Shown piece after piece: positions 22,602 through 32,547 of a DNA stretch of 64,000 nt. Source of the stretch: Cryptomeria japonica (taxonomy: Eukaryota; Streptophyta; Pinopsida; Cupressales; Cupressaceae); assembly GCF_030272615.1 (NCBI RefSeq), contig NC_081407.1:377993266-378057265 (forward strand). Reading direction: 5' to 3'. How positions within the stretch are numbered: the first letter of the stretch is position 1; every line of letters starts with the position of its first letter. A program made the translations under genes and the position numbers. Below the pieces are notes generated by a model. The model was not told where the DNA came from. It worked only from the letters and a program-made list of their open reading frames with translations, and searched no databases.

Positions 22602-22958
22602 ATGAACTCCCCCAAGGAATATGGGAGGCCACATCCTAATAAACAAATCTCCATCATGCTACTCAAATGGGATCCTACTGTCTTTCAAAAATGGGGCAAA
22701 CTAGAGGAAGAAAATTTATATAAAATGCTATATAAGGACGCTGAAGAGGATACACATGATCAAATTATAATACCCTGTGAGAACTATGGCAAAGGTTTCA
22801 AAATTATGCAAAGATTCGGGTATGATGGAAAAAGTCCTCTTGGAATACGCAAAGAAGGTGTCATGGAGCCTTTACAACCTGAGCTAACTACAAGAAGGGA
22901 ACGCTCCAAGGGGCTTGGTTTTCTAAATCCCAAGATTCACAATAAAAGAACTAGATAG
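22602..22958 (+). CDS. G-patch-like module between protease and RT
   Basis: 118 codons in phase with the protease before it and the RT ORF after it, bounded by TGA and TAG stops. Residues about 62-107 follow the G-patch pattern: YGKGFKIMQRFGYDG, then LGIRKEGVMEP, then SKGLGF. G-patch domains bind nucleic acid and helicase partners. One is known at the end of betaretroviral protease. Its position here, right after the protease, suggests a comparable role in the particle. This is inference from motif and position. It was almost surely part of one polyprotein, so the listed ends are those of an open segment, not of an independent gene. Confidence 0.65.
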   Translation: MNSPKEYGRPHPNKQISIMLLKWDPTVFQKWGKLEEENLYKMLYKDAEEDTHDQIIIPCENYGKGFKIMQRFGYDGKSPLGIRKEGVMEPLQPELTTRRERSKGLGFLNPKIHNKRTR

Positions 22959-22973
22959 ATATGGCGAGTCAAA

Positions 22974-25841
22974 GTGGCTGAAGTTCAACAAGAAGATGAC
23001 TATTCTACAGATTCCAACGAATGGGAATGGGGTTCAGACAAATCCTCCAGCGACTATGAGTTCAACGAGACATTTAGAGAGCTAGAGGAACCTACAGAGG
23101 AGGAGGAATTTTACAAGAAATTCAGAGTTGGCCAAGAACCGACCCATAAGGATCCCGCGCAGTCATCGTTTCAAGGCCCTAGGTCAAGATCACATAGGAT
23201 GAGGACACCTGTCCCTGAGGGTGCTACTAGTAATGATAATTTGGACTCACTCATGATCGAAACTGATGAGGAGAGTGCCATTGACGACCTCGATGACTAT
23301 CTGGACATACCTGAATATAACCACATCTTCACTATTAGCCTTGCGGATTCTAAAAACACTAAAGACCTTCCCCTCGTTCACCCCCAACTCATTGACTGGG
23401 ATCAGGATGGACCAGCACAACTTGATACATTTCAAAATGACGAAGCTATTGTCGATTATCTTGGCATTCGCGATGATCTTCCTCTTGGAGACCATAAAGT
23501 AGGATACGCCATAGAGATTAATAACATGGCATACTTTGGTGAGGGTGTCGGGCCTTCTAGTCGCAAAAATGTGAAAATAAAAACAAAACAAGGGTCTTAT
23601 GGCGAAAACCACACTGTGGCGCTATCTGACTTTAAAAAAGTAAAAAGAAAGGACGTATCTGAGGGTGAAAACCTCTCTGAGGTGCCCGAAGATGGAAGGC
23701 TCGACATTCTCCTAGCATCATACGAGCAAAAATCATCCATGTTGGTAGAGGAAACTATAAAGACAAACATTGGTACAGCAGAGGTTCCACACAACATATT
23801 TTTGTCTCAATCATTGACAGAGGCCGAGAGAGCAAAATTCATAAGCTTCTTTAAGGAACGACAAGTCAACTTCGCATGGTCTTATGCTGATATGCCTGGA
23901 CTAGACCCGGATTTAGTAATGCATCATTTAACAGTCAAACCGGGGGCAAAACCAGTAAAACAGAAATTGAGGAAAATGCATCCACAAGTGGCATTATTAG
24001 TCAAGGCAGAGCTGGAGAAATTACTGGATGTCGGATTCATATGCCCAATTGATTATCCCGAATGGATTTCCAACTTAGTACCTGTTAGCAAACCAGATCG
24101 CAGCATCCGAATATGTACAGACTTCAGGGATATCAACAAGGCTTGTCCAAAGGATGATTTCCCATTACCAAACATTGATTTAATTGTTGATCTCACAGCA
24201 GGCCATGAGATGTTATCCTTAATGGACGGATTTTCTGGATATAATCAAATTAGGATAGCACCCGAAGATCAACATAAAACATCATTTACTTGTCCATGGG
24301 GAACCTTCTGCTGGAATGTCATGCCCTTTGGGCTGAAAAATGCAGGTGCCACGTATCAACGAGCTATGACTACTATCTTCCATGATCTCATGCACATAAC
24401 TGTGGAAGATTATGTTGACGACCTTTTGGTTAAATCAATAGACAGAAATACACACTTGGACATACTTTCAGTTGCTTTTGATAGGCTGGAAAAATACAAG
24501 GTAAGATTAAACCCAAAGAAATGTGTCTTTGGAGTAACCTCCGGGAAGCTCCTAGGATTCATTGTGTCTAAAAGAGGAATAGAAGCTGATCCAGCAAAAG
24601 TCAAGGCTATCTTGGACATGCCGCCACCCAAGAATATCAGTCAACTTCGATCTTTACAAGGGAGACTCCAATCCATACGAAGATTCATAGCACAACTTGC
24701 AGATAAGTGTAACCCTTTCCAGCACCTGCTACACAAAATCATCAAGTTCAAATGGGATGAGAACTGTCAACAGGCTTTTCAAGCGCTCAAAGACTATCTT
24801 TTGAACCCACCAGTTTTGATGCCACCAATCCCAGATCAACCATTGCTACTTTACATATCAGCTACTCCAATGGCACTGGGGGCACTTTTAGCACAGCAAA
24901 TACCTAACGGCAAGGAAAAAACAGTCTACTATATCAGTCGCACATTGGTGGGATATGAGCTGAACTACACACCAATTGAGCGTGCATGTCTCGCTGTGGT
25001 CTTCGCTTCACAAAAATTACGACATTATATGCTCACTCACAAAACTAAGTTGATTGCAAGAATTGATCCACTAAAGTATCTTCTCAACAAAGCTACACTT
25101 ACTGGGCGGCTAGCCAAGTGGGTAATGATTTTGAGTGAATTCGACATTGAATACGTGGACAGAAAAGAAATCAAAGGACAAGCCATTGCAGACCAATTGG
25201 CAGATGCTCCCATGATAGATGATGTTCCTCTACAGTCAGAATTTCCAGATGAGTCCATTCTAACGATATCACCTGCTAAGCCATGGCAACTATACTTTGA
25301 CGGCTCATACACACAGCATGGGGCAGGAGCAGGTATACTCTTTATAACTCCCCAAGGTGATTCTATACCAAAGTCATACCGCTTATCATTTCCTTGCACC
25401 AACAATATAGCGGAATACGAGGCATTAACAACTGGGCTAAGAATTGCAGTTCAGTGGAAGATCCAAGAGCTTCGTGTTTTTGGCGATTCTCAACTTGTCA
25501 TCCGTCAAGTAACTGATGATTATCAAACAAAAGATGAAAAGCTAATGCCTTACAAACAACTGGTAGATGATCTGAAACAGCACTTTGCAAAGATAGAGTT
25601 TGAGCAGATACCAAGAGAACAGAATCGCGCTGCTGATGCCATGGCTACAATTGCTTCGCTCATTGATCTACCGCAAAATGAGACTTGCTATGAGTTCCTG
25701 GTAGACAACCTGCTGATTCCTTCATACGAGATCACTCCTACTGAAATGATATGTGTTGTTGGTCCTGAATCCCAGTTATATGGTTCCATATTCACATACC
25801 TTCGTGACAATATCTTACCTCCCGATCTATCGAACAACTAA
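22974..25841 (+). pseudogene. pol: Pol: reverse transcriptase and two RNase H domains
   Basis: 955 codons, opened at GTG because the true frame continues from upstream through a TAG. Residues 1-120 are acidic linker. RT spans about 340-640, with the first catalytic Asp near 418 (MDGFSGYNQI) and YVDD at 480-483. A first RNase H-like domain follows (YISATPMALGALLAQ region). A second, plant/archaeal-type RNase H lies at about 770-900 with YFDGSY (Asp 776), IAEYEA (Glu 814), FGDSQL (Asp 838) and a REQNRAADA stretch. Two RNase H domains are the hallmark of the Tat lineage. The TAA at 25,839-25,841 was CAA, as left unit 2 shows. Confidence 0.93.
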
Positions 25842-27032
25842 TGCCGCACTTTCATTCGCCAATCCTCCCGATATGTTATCCTAGCTGATATCCTATACCG
25901 ACGAGGTCTAGATGGCACCCTTCTTAGATGTTTAGAGAGTGACGAAGCTCAGATTGCGTTACGAGAAGTGCACGAAGGGATATGTGGTCCGCATACTAGT
26001 GGTCCTACCTTGGCCAAGAAACTCATCAGGACTGGATACTACTGGCCTACTATGGAAAAAGATGCATATCAGTTTGTCAAGAAGTGTAAGCAGTGTCAAA
26101 TTCATGGAGACCTCATACATGCACCAGCACAAGAACTACAGCCACTTGCATCTCCTTGGGCCTTTTGTCAGTGGGGACTCGATCTCATAGGCAAGATTCA
26201 CCCTCCTTCTTCCAATGGACATAAATTCATTATCACAGCCACAGAGTATTTCACAAAGTGGATTGAAGTCGTGCCTCTCACACAAGTTACTGGGAAACAA
26301 ATCGCTACTTTCATCCTGAACTACATCATTTGCCGATATGGGATCCCTACTTCCATTATCACTGACAACGGGCGTCCTTTCAAGAACCAGGATGTTCGTG
26401 AACTCTATGAGCGCTTCCATATCTCTCATCGTTTCTCCACACCATATTACCCCCAAGGTAATGGCCAAGCTGAGGCGTCTAACAAAACAATTCTTAAAAT
26501 CCTTAAAAAGATAGTCGACGACGCTGGCCATAATTGGCATGTCCAACTCAATCCTGCACTTTGGGCCTACCGCACAAGTGTCCGCACACCTACAGGAGCT
26601 ACACCCTACTCACTTGTTTACGGCTCTGAAGCTATCTTGCCTATTGAGGTCGAGCTACCTTCTTTACGAGTCTCTTTAAGAAACATAATCAACGATGAAG
26701 ACTACAGGGTCTCTCGCTTACAAGAACTAGAACTGCTGGAGGAACGACGACACATTGCTTTTAATCATCTCAAGGCTTACTAACAACGAATGAGTCGCGG
26801 TTACAATCACAAAGTCAAGCCTCGCACATTTGAGGTAGGTGACTTAGTCATCAGAGAGAACCCCAAGAATCAGCAAGACAGAGATAAGAAGGGCAAATTT
26901 GAACCCAACTGGCTTGGTCCTTACATCATCACAGCAGTATATGGATCTGGGGCATATCAGCTCTCAACTACAAAAGGTGAACCCTTGGAGGATCCTATCA
27001 ACAGCATGCACCTTCGCAGGTTCTACACATAG
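25842..27032 (+). pseudogene. Pol: integrase
   Basis: This continues in phase with the RT ORF. The HHCC zinc-binding part (EVHEGICGPHTSG to KKCKQCQIHGD) lies at about 25,965-26,110. The DDE core shows WGLDLIG, ITDNGRPF and PQGNGQAEA at about 26,175-26,480. A C-terminal DNA-binding part with FEVGDLV follows to the stop at 27,030-27,032. A TAA at 26,781-26,783 splits it; left units 1 and 2 have CAA there. The other copies carry different stops, so the source element had an open integrase. Confidence 0.93.
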
Positions 27033-28669
27033 CTCTTCAGAATATCCTAATTCAAAAATACAAAAAAAATCAAAAAATTTCAAAAATACAAAAAAAATTA
27101 TAAAACAAAAAAATCGTTACTTGGTGAAAACCTGGCAAACAGGTGCCTTGTGACAACAAAAAAACTGAAAAATTGAAAAAGTAAAGAGAATTAATTTCGT
27201 CCAATGGTGAAAACCACTTCGGTGGCGCCCTGGGCAAGTACCATGGTGAAAACTGGGTCACCAGCGCCATGCGTAGAGACATTGCTCCTCCCTCCTTCAG
27301 GATTCACTTTCATCCTTTCACTTTGCACACACTCACAACCTATTTACCCATTCCCATCATGTCTTGTTATTGATCTACCTAAGATTGGTTAGCCATCCAT
27401 AACCCTCCCTTTTAGCTCCCTTTCCATCCATAATAAATCAGATCCTATCTGTGACTACGGCCAATTCCTACGTCTAGTGATGGGTGTGGAACTGAGAACA
27501 TCACATGTTTCGAGGAGTACAGTTTCTTTCAGCTTCCTTCAAGTCTATTCGCGCACAATCCACAATAAAGGTTCGTCTTCTCCGCAATAAAGTATCAGTT
27601 TCATGGATTCAGTCAGTTTCAGATGAGACACAGTGGCAGCAATGAGCTTCAACAAAATCAAATCTTTCAACAAACTCAGACAACATATGGTTCAGTGTTA
27701 ATCTATCCTTTTTGTGAAAGTGAACATTCTGACCACAATCAAACATGACTTATACAAGTGACAAGAGACACTAAACTTGAGGACTACAGTGGATGTTGGT
27801 GTCGAGTCTTGGTTTTCTTTTGATTTTATCTTTTTGGTGACATGTCTTTTAGCTTTTCCAGGATGTCTTTGACTAGAGATTCTATCTCCAGGATGTCTTT
27901 GACTAGAAAGGCGAGGATGGGGTATCGTCACCTATTTTGTTTGCTGTCTGTGGATTGTCTTTTAGTAATGCTATGACTTGTCCAAGGATATGAGGACACT
28001 GTGAGTCTAGTCTGAACTGGGGCATTCCTTGTTTGTGACTGTCTTATCTCCATGCAAACAGGTACAATGAATTTCTGGGCCGAACAAATGCCTCGATTGT
28101 CATAACCTATTCTGCCATAATAAAGCTCAATGATGATAACGCACAAGAAGCTCTTTCACGTTCATATCTTCTGTCTTCCATCCCCCTTTCTTGATTGACT
28201 TCCATTGTCCTTCTCAAGTCCGCGTAGCCCGCTATCACATGACTGAGTATAATGACACCACCAAAAACATTTGCATTTCATATAGTTACACCTGCATCAC
28301 CACATATAAGCATTCCATACATACATATAGATATCACAATTGCATCACATCCTGCATATAACACATGTTAGCACATCTCACATTTTCATTATGTAAATAA
28401 TCATTTGCATTATCATATTCATTTGCATCACATACATTCACATTGGCATCATGCATCTCATATACAACATAAAAGAACAAAAATATATTGCATTGCATCA
28501 TATAAGCATCCATATCATAAAACATGCATCACATAAGAACATTTCATCACATAGGTACACATGCATATAGCTGCCGCAAAGATGAATCATCTCATATATA
28601 ATCAAAATGTGTCATGATACAATGATGTCAAAAGAATCATATGACTACAAAAGAATCACCCGTAGGTGT
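27033..28669. other. Spacer between integrase and antisense PMD (right arm)
   Basis: Non-coding. It begins with A-rich repeats, then paired GGTGAAAACC phrases, and ends with a CATCA/ATATG-rich stretch near 28,260-28,560. Against the left arm it lacks 30 bases between repeated CTTTATTGCGGAT near 27,560. No gene is supported. Confidence 0.75.
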
Positions 28670-30223
28670 CTACAATACAACAATGGTACATATACTGATA
28701 CAATGGGAGTCCACTATAGCTATGAGGAACTCCCTCCCTCGGAGCCACCTGGCCTCGACGGAGTTTGAGCTATAGAGGGACCCGCCCCAGGATCTCCCTG
28801 TCTCTCTGGTGGTGGTGGAGGCCCCATGACCCCACCGCTGGATGCCTGTCTCCAATGCCCCTCCCCAGCCCACTGCCAATCCTCGTGTGGCCCTGTCTGG
28901 ACACAAATACCCACTGATGACTCCCCCAATAACTGTCGGCAATGCTAAACCTATGGCAGTCATGGTATCCCAAGCTACATGACCTGCTCGCATCTCCAAA
29001 CCAGGATCCTGAAACACCCGTCTCAATGCCTCCCTATCACCGTCACGGTCATAGGGAATCAACTCTCCATCAATGGGGATATGCAGTATCTTGTAGACAT
29101 CCTCTAATGTCACTGTCATCTCACCCATCGGCAGGTGAAACGTGCACATCTCCGAGTGCCATCTCTCAGCTAACGCAGTCAGCAACCCCATGTTTGCCCG
29201 AAACTCAGGCACATAGAGCACATGTGTGAGACCCATCTCCTCAATGGATATCATGTCTTGAATCGACAACTCTGGTCGCAGTCTCTGAGTCGACGGGAAT
29301 CTCTCCCGTGACTCTAACATCGGCAAATACTCCTGCAGTCACACAATCAATTTTGTCAGTTATCATGGCATTCACTGTTTATCACAAAATGCTACTTGCT
29401 ACCTAAATGCATCTGGTTATCTATCCTAGTGACACTCACTGTTCATCACAAAGTGTTGCTATCTACCCTAGTAGTGCTCCCTGTTCATCACAAAGTACTA
29501 CGTGTGTGACATTCCCTGTTCATCACAAAGTGTCACTCACATTCGCACTCCCTGTTCATCACAAAGTGCTGCCTATCTTGGTGCTCCCTGTTCATCACAA
29601 AGTGCCTTGATCTATTCTACTCTTCCTAGAGGACCTGCTTGAGTGTATCCTCTCAGCAGCTTATCCAATCGACAGCGTCTGTTCATCACAGAATTGCCGA
29701 TTTGACCTAAAAGACTAAAACCATGCATTTAAACACACAAACGCACTTTTAACACACAAACGCGCTTTTAACTCCTAAACGCGCTTATAGACTGCACAAA
29801 CGCGCTTCTGCAACACAGACGCATTTTCTGAACACAAACGTGCCTATGCCATGCACAAACGCGACCAAGGAACACAGACGTCCCTACATGACATAAACGC
29901 TCCTACAAAGCACAGACGCTTTTAAATTTCACAAACGCGTCCGCATTCAGCACAAAAGTGGTTCCAGGCATAGACGCGCCTGGACCCGACACAGACGCGC
30001 CTGTTGGACACAAACGCGCCTGGCACTGACACAGACGCGGTTGCGCATTTTTGCATATTTAAACTATCCTATTCCTAGCGCATTTATTGCTCCTAAACAT
30101 GCATTTATGACAAAACTTGAAATGCGTGAAAGTACGAGGAGGTTTTCGGGTACTTACCGGCTCTCCTGCATCGGCTGGTCGCTGGAATCGGTGCACACGG
30201 TAGAATCTATGAATGAATGCCAT
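28670..30223 (-). CDS. Retrotransposon-borne plant-mobile-domain protein, two exons, open
   Basis: On the minus strand, exon 1 is 30,223-30,158 (22 codons from ATG). The intron is 30,157-29,333 (825 nt, GTAAGT...CTGCAG). Exon 2 is 29,332-28,670. The frame is continuous across the splice, giving 242 residues with no stop. The domain occupies about residues 40-160: LTHVLYVPEFRANMGLLTAL, then AERWHSEMCTFHLPMGEMT, then LEDVYKILHIPIDGE, ending at GYLCPDRATRG. It is shorter than a full PMD; the C-terminal third is replaced by Arg/Ser/Gly-rich sequence. PMD proteins of the MAIN/MAIL group act in the nucleus in silencing and development, and many relatives are carried by transposons. It lies antisense to gag-pol, between integrase and 3' LTR, where Tat elements often hold extra ORFs. 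The intron and open frame were read by eye; expression is unproven. Confidence 0.8.
29365..29702 (-). repeat. Hairpin array in PMD intron (right copy)
   Basis: Mirror copy of 8,420-8,757, with cores TCCCTGTTCATCACAAAG on the plus strand. Several mismatches seen on the PMD strand become G-U pairs when the plus (gag-pol sense) strand is folded: GTAGTGCT/AGTACTAC near 29,471/29,494 and GGTGCT/AGTGCC near 29,579/29,600. The unit at 29,432/29,452 pairs as ACACT/AGTGT. One stem, 29,667-29,702, favours the other strand. Confidence 0.75.
29735..30040 (-). repeat. GCGTTTGTG-type motif array (right copy)
   Basis: Reverse-orientation copy of 8,085-8,395. On the plus strand it reads as CACAAACGC or CACAGACGC about every 20-25 bases. 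It lies in the PMD intron close to the donor site. Confidence 0.85.
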
Positions 30224-30420
30224 CGCTGCTGACTGCTGCTGCTCTTTTCTCGCTCTGCACTATGATCTTCTATGGGTGTGGATGACAATGAGGATGTCTT
30301 TTTCCCGTGGTCTATCTTATAGCCTAGCCTAGCCCTCGTCTTCGTTTCCCGAGTCAGTCTTTCTCATCCCGTGACTTTGTCACTTTATTCGCTTAATCCA
30401 TTCTAGCCTTTCTTTCTTAT

Positions 30421-30567
30421 CGAGAGATTGTCTGCAATCTTTTCAGACATCTTTATCCAATCTCTCGAGGGGGCATATTATTCCCATCCTGGGGCAACTC
30501 TATATCAGTTCATCTTATCTTCTTTGAAACAACGCGACAAGCCGCATTGTCTCAAAGACGGGCAAAA
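30421..30567 (+). promoter_or_regulatory. Hairpin and polypurine-tract region before 3' LTR
   Basis: CGAGAGATTG (30,421-30,430) pairs with CAATCTCTCG (30,458-30,467), with an inner TCTG/CAGA pairing. GAGGGGGCATATTATT follows at once, and a second purine-rich run AAAGACGGGCAAAA abuts the LTR start at 30,568. One of the two runs should prime plus-strand DNA synthesis; the one touching the LTR is the better candidate. Assignment is by position and composition only. Confidence 0.5.
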
Positions 30568-31354
30568 TGTAGACACCTAAAATTGTCATGTCTAATTAAA
30601 TAAATATTTTATTTATTTAATTATCTAAGCCTAATTCTTCTATTAATTAAATAAATCTTTATTTATTTAATTAATTCATTTATCCTCTTCTAGCCTTATT
30701 TCTCATTTAAATAAATACATTTATTTATTTAAATTATCCTTTTCCTAAATTAAATAAATATTTTTATTTATTTAATTATCCTACTTCTTCTATTAATTAA
30801 ATAGATCTTTATTTATTTAATTAATTCATTATCTTTTTCTACACATGACACATGTCATTCATCTCTTAATTCCTACACTACCTACCTCTTTCATTATTTT
30901 GGTATTTCTTATACCTACCCTCTAATCCTAGCCGACCTCTCTTTTTACACCTCTCAATCTTAACCCTCCATTTCATATTGTGTCTTCTATTTAAGAAGAT
31001 GCTTTCTTCATTGTCAAACCCTAATGACACATCCTATTGACTGATTTTGGAGTACTTGGCTACACTACGATTCTACTTGCAACCACATTTCGTTCTTTGT
31101 TGAGCTCTTGTGCTTACAAAAATCTGAGAGCAAGCATATCAAACAAGATCAATGGAGATAGGAAGAATGGAGATCAAAACCCTATTGGACATGTGATGGT
31201 ATAATCTTTGTGATTTTGAGTTATTTTGCATTGTCTTAGGTTATCTTCATATGTTATGGTGGATATTTGTTCATTGTTAGGCTAGGGTTTGGTGGTTGAA
31301 TTCATTTAGCCTTTCAATATTGTTGTTATTTGTTATCCATTTTCACCATATACA
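30568..31354 (+). repeat. 3' LTR (787 bp)
   Basis: It starts TGTAGACACC and ends CCATATACA, followed by the GTTTG duplication. The upstream part (30,596-30,840) holds about five palindromes of the type ATTAAATAAAT-n-TTTATTTATTTAAT. A TATA-like CTATTTAAG at 30,987-30,995 lies where an LTR promoter would be expected. This is the only complete LTR in the composite, so insertion age cannot be taken from LTR divergence. Confidence 0.88.
30987..30995 (+). promoter_or_regulatory. TATA-like element in 3' LTR
   Basis: CTATTTAAG about 420 bases into the LTR, followed by GAAGATGCTTTCTTC. It is a plausible core promoter for U3/R, judged by sequence only. If used from this LTR, transcription would run into the 3' part of the F-box gene. 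Confidence 0.35.
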
Positions 31355-31359
31355 GTTTG
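31355..31359. repeat. Right target-site duplication GTTTG
   Basis: Matches 7,846-7,850. The next base, 31,360, resumes the F-box codon split by the insertion. Confidence 0.95.
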
Positions 31360-32547
31360 CAATCCCCTTGATAGATCTTATCCAGAGATAGAAATAGATT
31401 TGACTGAGAAATTCATCCATATTGTGGAGGGAGAAAACAAAGAGCCTTATTTGGTAGTTTGTTTGAATTCTTCAAAATTTAACTTCCAAATTTACCACTA
31501 TGTTGAAGATTCATGGAGGATTAAGTGTCAGTTTGCATGGGAAACGAGATCTAGAATATTCTGTCATGAAATGGTTGAGTGTAATGGCGTTCTTTTCTGG
31601 AAGGGAGCGTCGCCTAGGACAGTCATCGGTTTCAAAATCCAAGATGAGGGTTTTATCAACCCCGTTAGAGTAGCTCCATTACCCCGAAATGTTGATAATC
31701 TTCATGCGAATGGTTTCTCTATGGTTTCATATGGCTCGTCTATTCTTGTGGTGGGGACCTTTGACGAGCGGTATGAGCAGTGGCTTGACATGATTGAGCG
31801 ATCTATTCCACCGAACTTTCCATCACTTGGGGGAACAGACCCAGTGCTTGGCGGGATTCACCCATTGCATGGAGGGATTCATCCATTGTACGATGGAATT
31901 CATGCGTCCACATCACACAACAATTGGACTCTTGGTGGGATTCTTGCATCCTCATCACACATAAACAATATGATGTTTGGCCCAATGAACCCATGGCTTG
32001 GTGGAATTAATGCATCTATTGGCAGAAGTCTTCCACAACTTGGTGGAACTGACGCATCCATTGTACACAACAATCCAATGCTTGGTGGAATTAATGCATC
32101 CATTCCACACAACAATCCGATGCTTGGTGGAATTAATGCATCCATTCCACACAACAATCTGAGGCTGGGAAGAACTCACACATCACTTGGCGGAATTGAT
32201 GCAAAGAAGAAGGGTATTGTTATTTGGGAGTTGGCTCAAGACGAGGAAGATAAGTTGGTTTGGAATTGGAAAGAGTTTGCAAGAATGCCTCCACAGTCAC
32301 TCCCTCAATATCTCCGCTTCCTCAATATCTCCGTAATGATTTGTGGTATCAGAAGTGTGCTTGTGTGGGAGATTACTTGTGCTTCAGCAATTTATTTGGT
32401 GGTGAGGTGTTTGCATATAATCTAAAGGAAGGGTTTTGGCAATGCCTTCCTCCCTGTAAAATTCATTTCGTTGAAAGGGAACCGATGATGATGGCATTCG
32501 AACTGAAGCTGAATCATTATCAGTTCTTAGGAAAATTGAGAGAGTAA
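31360..32547 (+). pseudogene. F-box/kelch-type protein, 3' part, with repeat expansion and frameshift
   Basis: The frame resumes with NPLDRSYPEIEIDLTEKFIH and runs through kelch-like sequence (NGVLFWKGA, SILVVGTFDERYEQW). It then enters a Gly/Ile/Asn repeat tract at 31,818-32,195, and after it WNWKEFARMPP. A 17-base tandem duplication (two CCTCAATATCTCCG phrases at about 32,303 and 32,320) shifts the frame. The correct frame continues as RNDLWYQKCACVGDYLCFSN and ends at 32,545-32,547. It is the C-terminal half of the gene begun at 7,462. No intron is needed. It is broken by the insertion and by the frameshift. Confidence 0.85.
31818..32195 (+). repeat. In-frame coding minisatellite (LGGINAS repeats)
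   Basis: Units of 21 and 42 bases encode LGGTDPV- or LGGIHPL-type heptads, then 14-residue units of the form LGGINASIPHNNPM. The two best copies, near 32,083 and 32,125, differ by only a few bases. About 120 residues are added inside the kelch-like region with no stop. Lengths are multiples of three throughout, so the expansion kept the frame while the gene was alive, or happened by chance in phase. Confidence 0.9.

Larger units (their letters stand above)
7851..31354 (+). mobile_element. Composite Tat-type Ty3/gypsy retrotransposon with large inverted repeat
   Basis: A 23,504-bp insertion with TG...CA ends and a single 5-bp duplication. Order: remnant of 5' LTR (about 6 bp); inverted PMD-pol arm (7,855-15,199); second tandem copy of part of that arm (15,200-18,992); leader, gag, pol, integrase (18,993-27,032); antisense PMD gene (28,670-30,223); 3' LTR (30,568-31,354). 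Matching coordinates in the two arms sum to 38,122 on the outer part and 38,152 on the inner part, so there is only one net 30-bp indel in about 7.35 kb. The lineage call rests on the dual RNase H and the antisense ORF between integrase and LTR. The gag-pol frames are broken in every copy. Confidence 0.9.

Noticed and set aside
7851-31354. Inverted arms as an assembly or amplification artefact
   Set aside because: The arms carry many private substitutions, different stop codons and a 30-bp deletion, which a copied read would not have. Not fully excluded without reads.
31803-32179. Minus-strand ORFs with repeated CGMDALIPPS phrases
   Set aside because: They are the reverse reading of the F-box coding minisatellite, whose sense frame joins recognisable kelch sequence on both sides.
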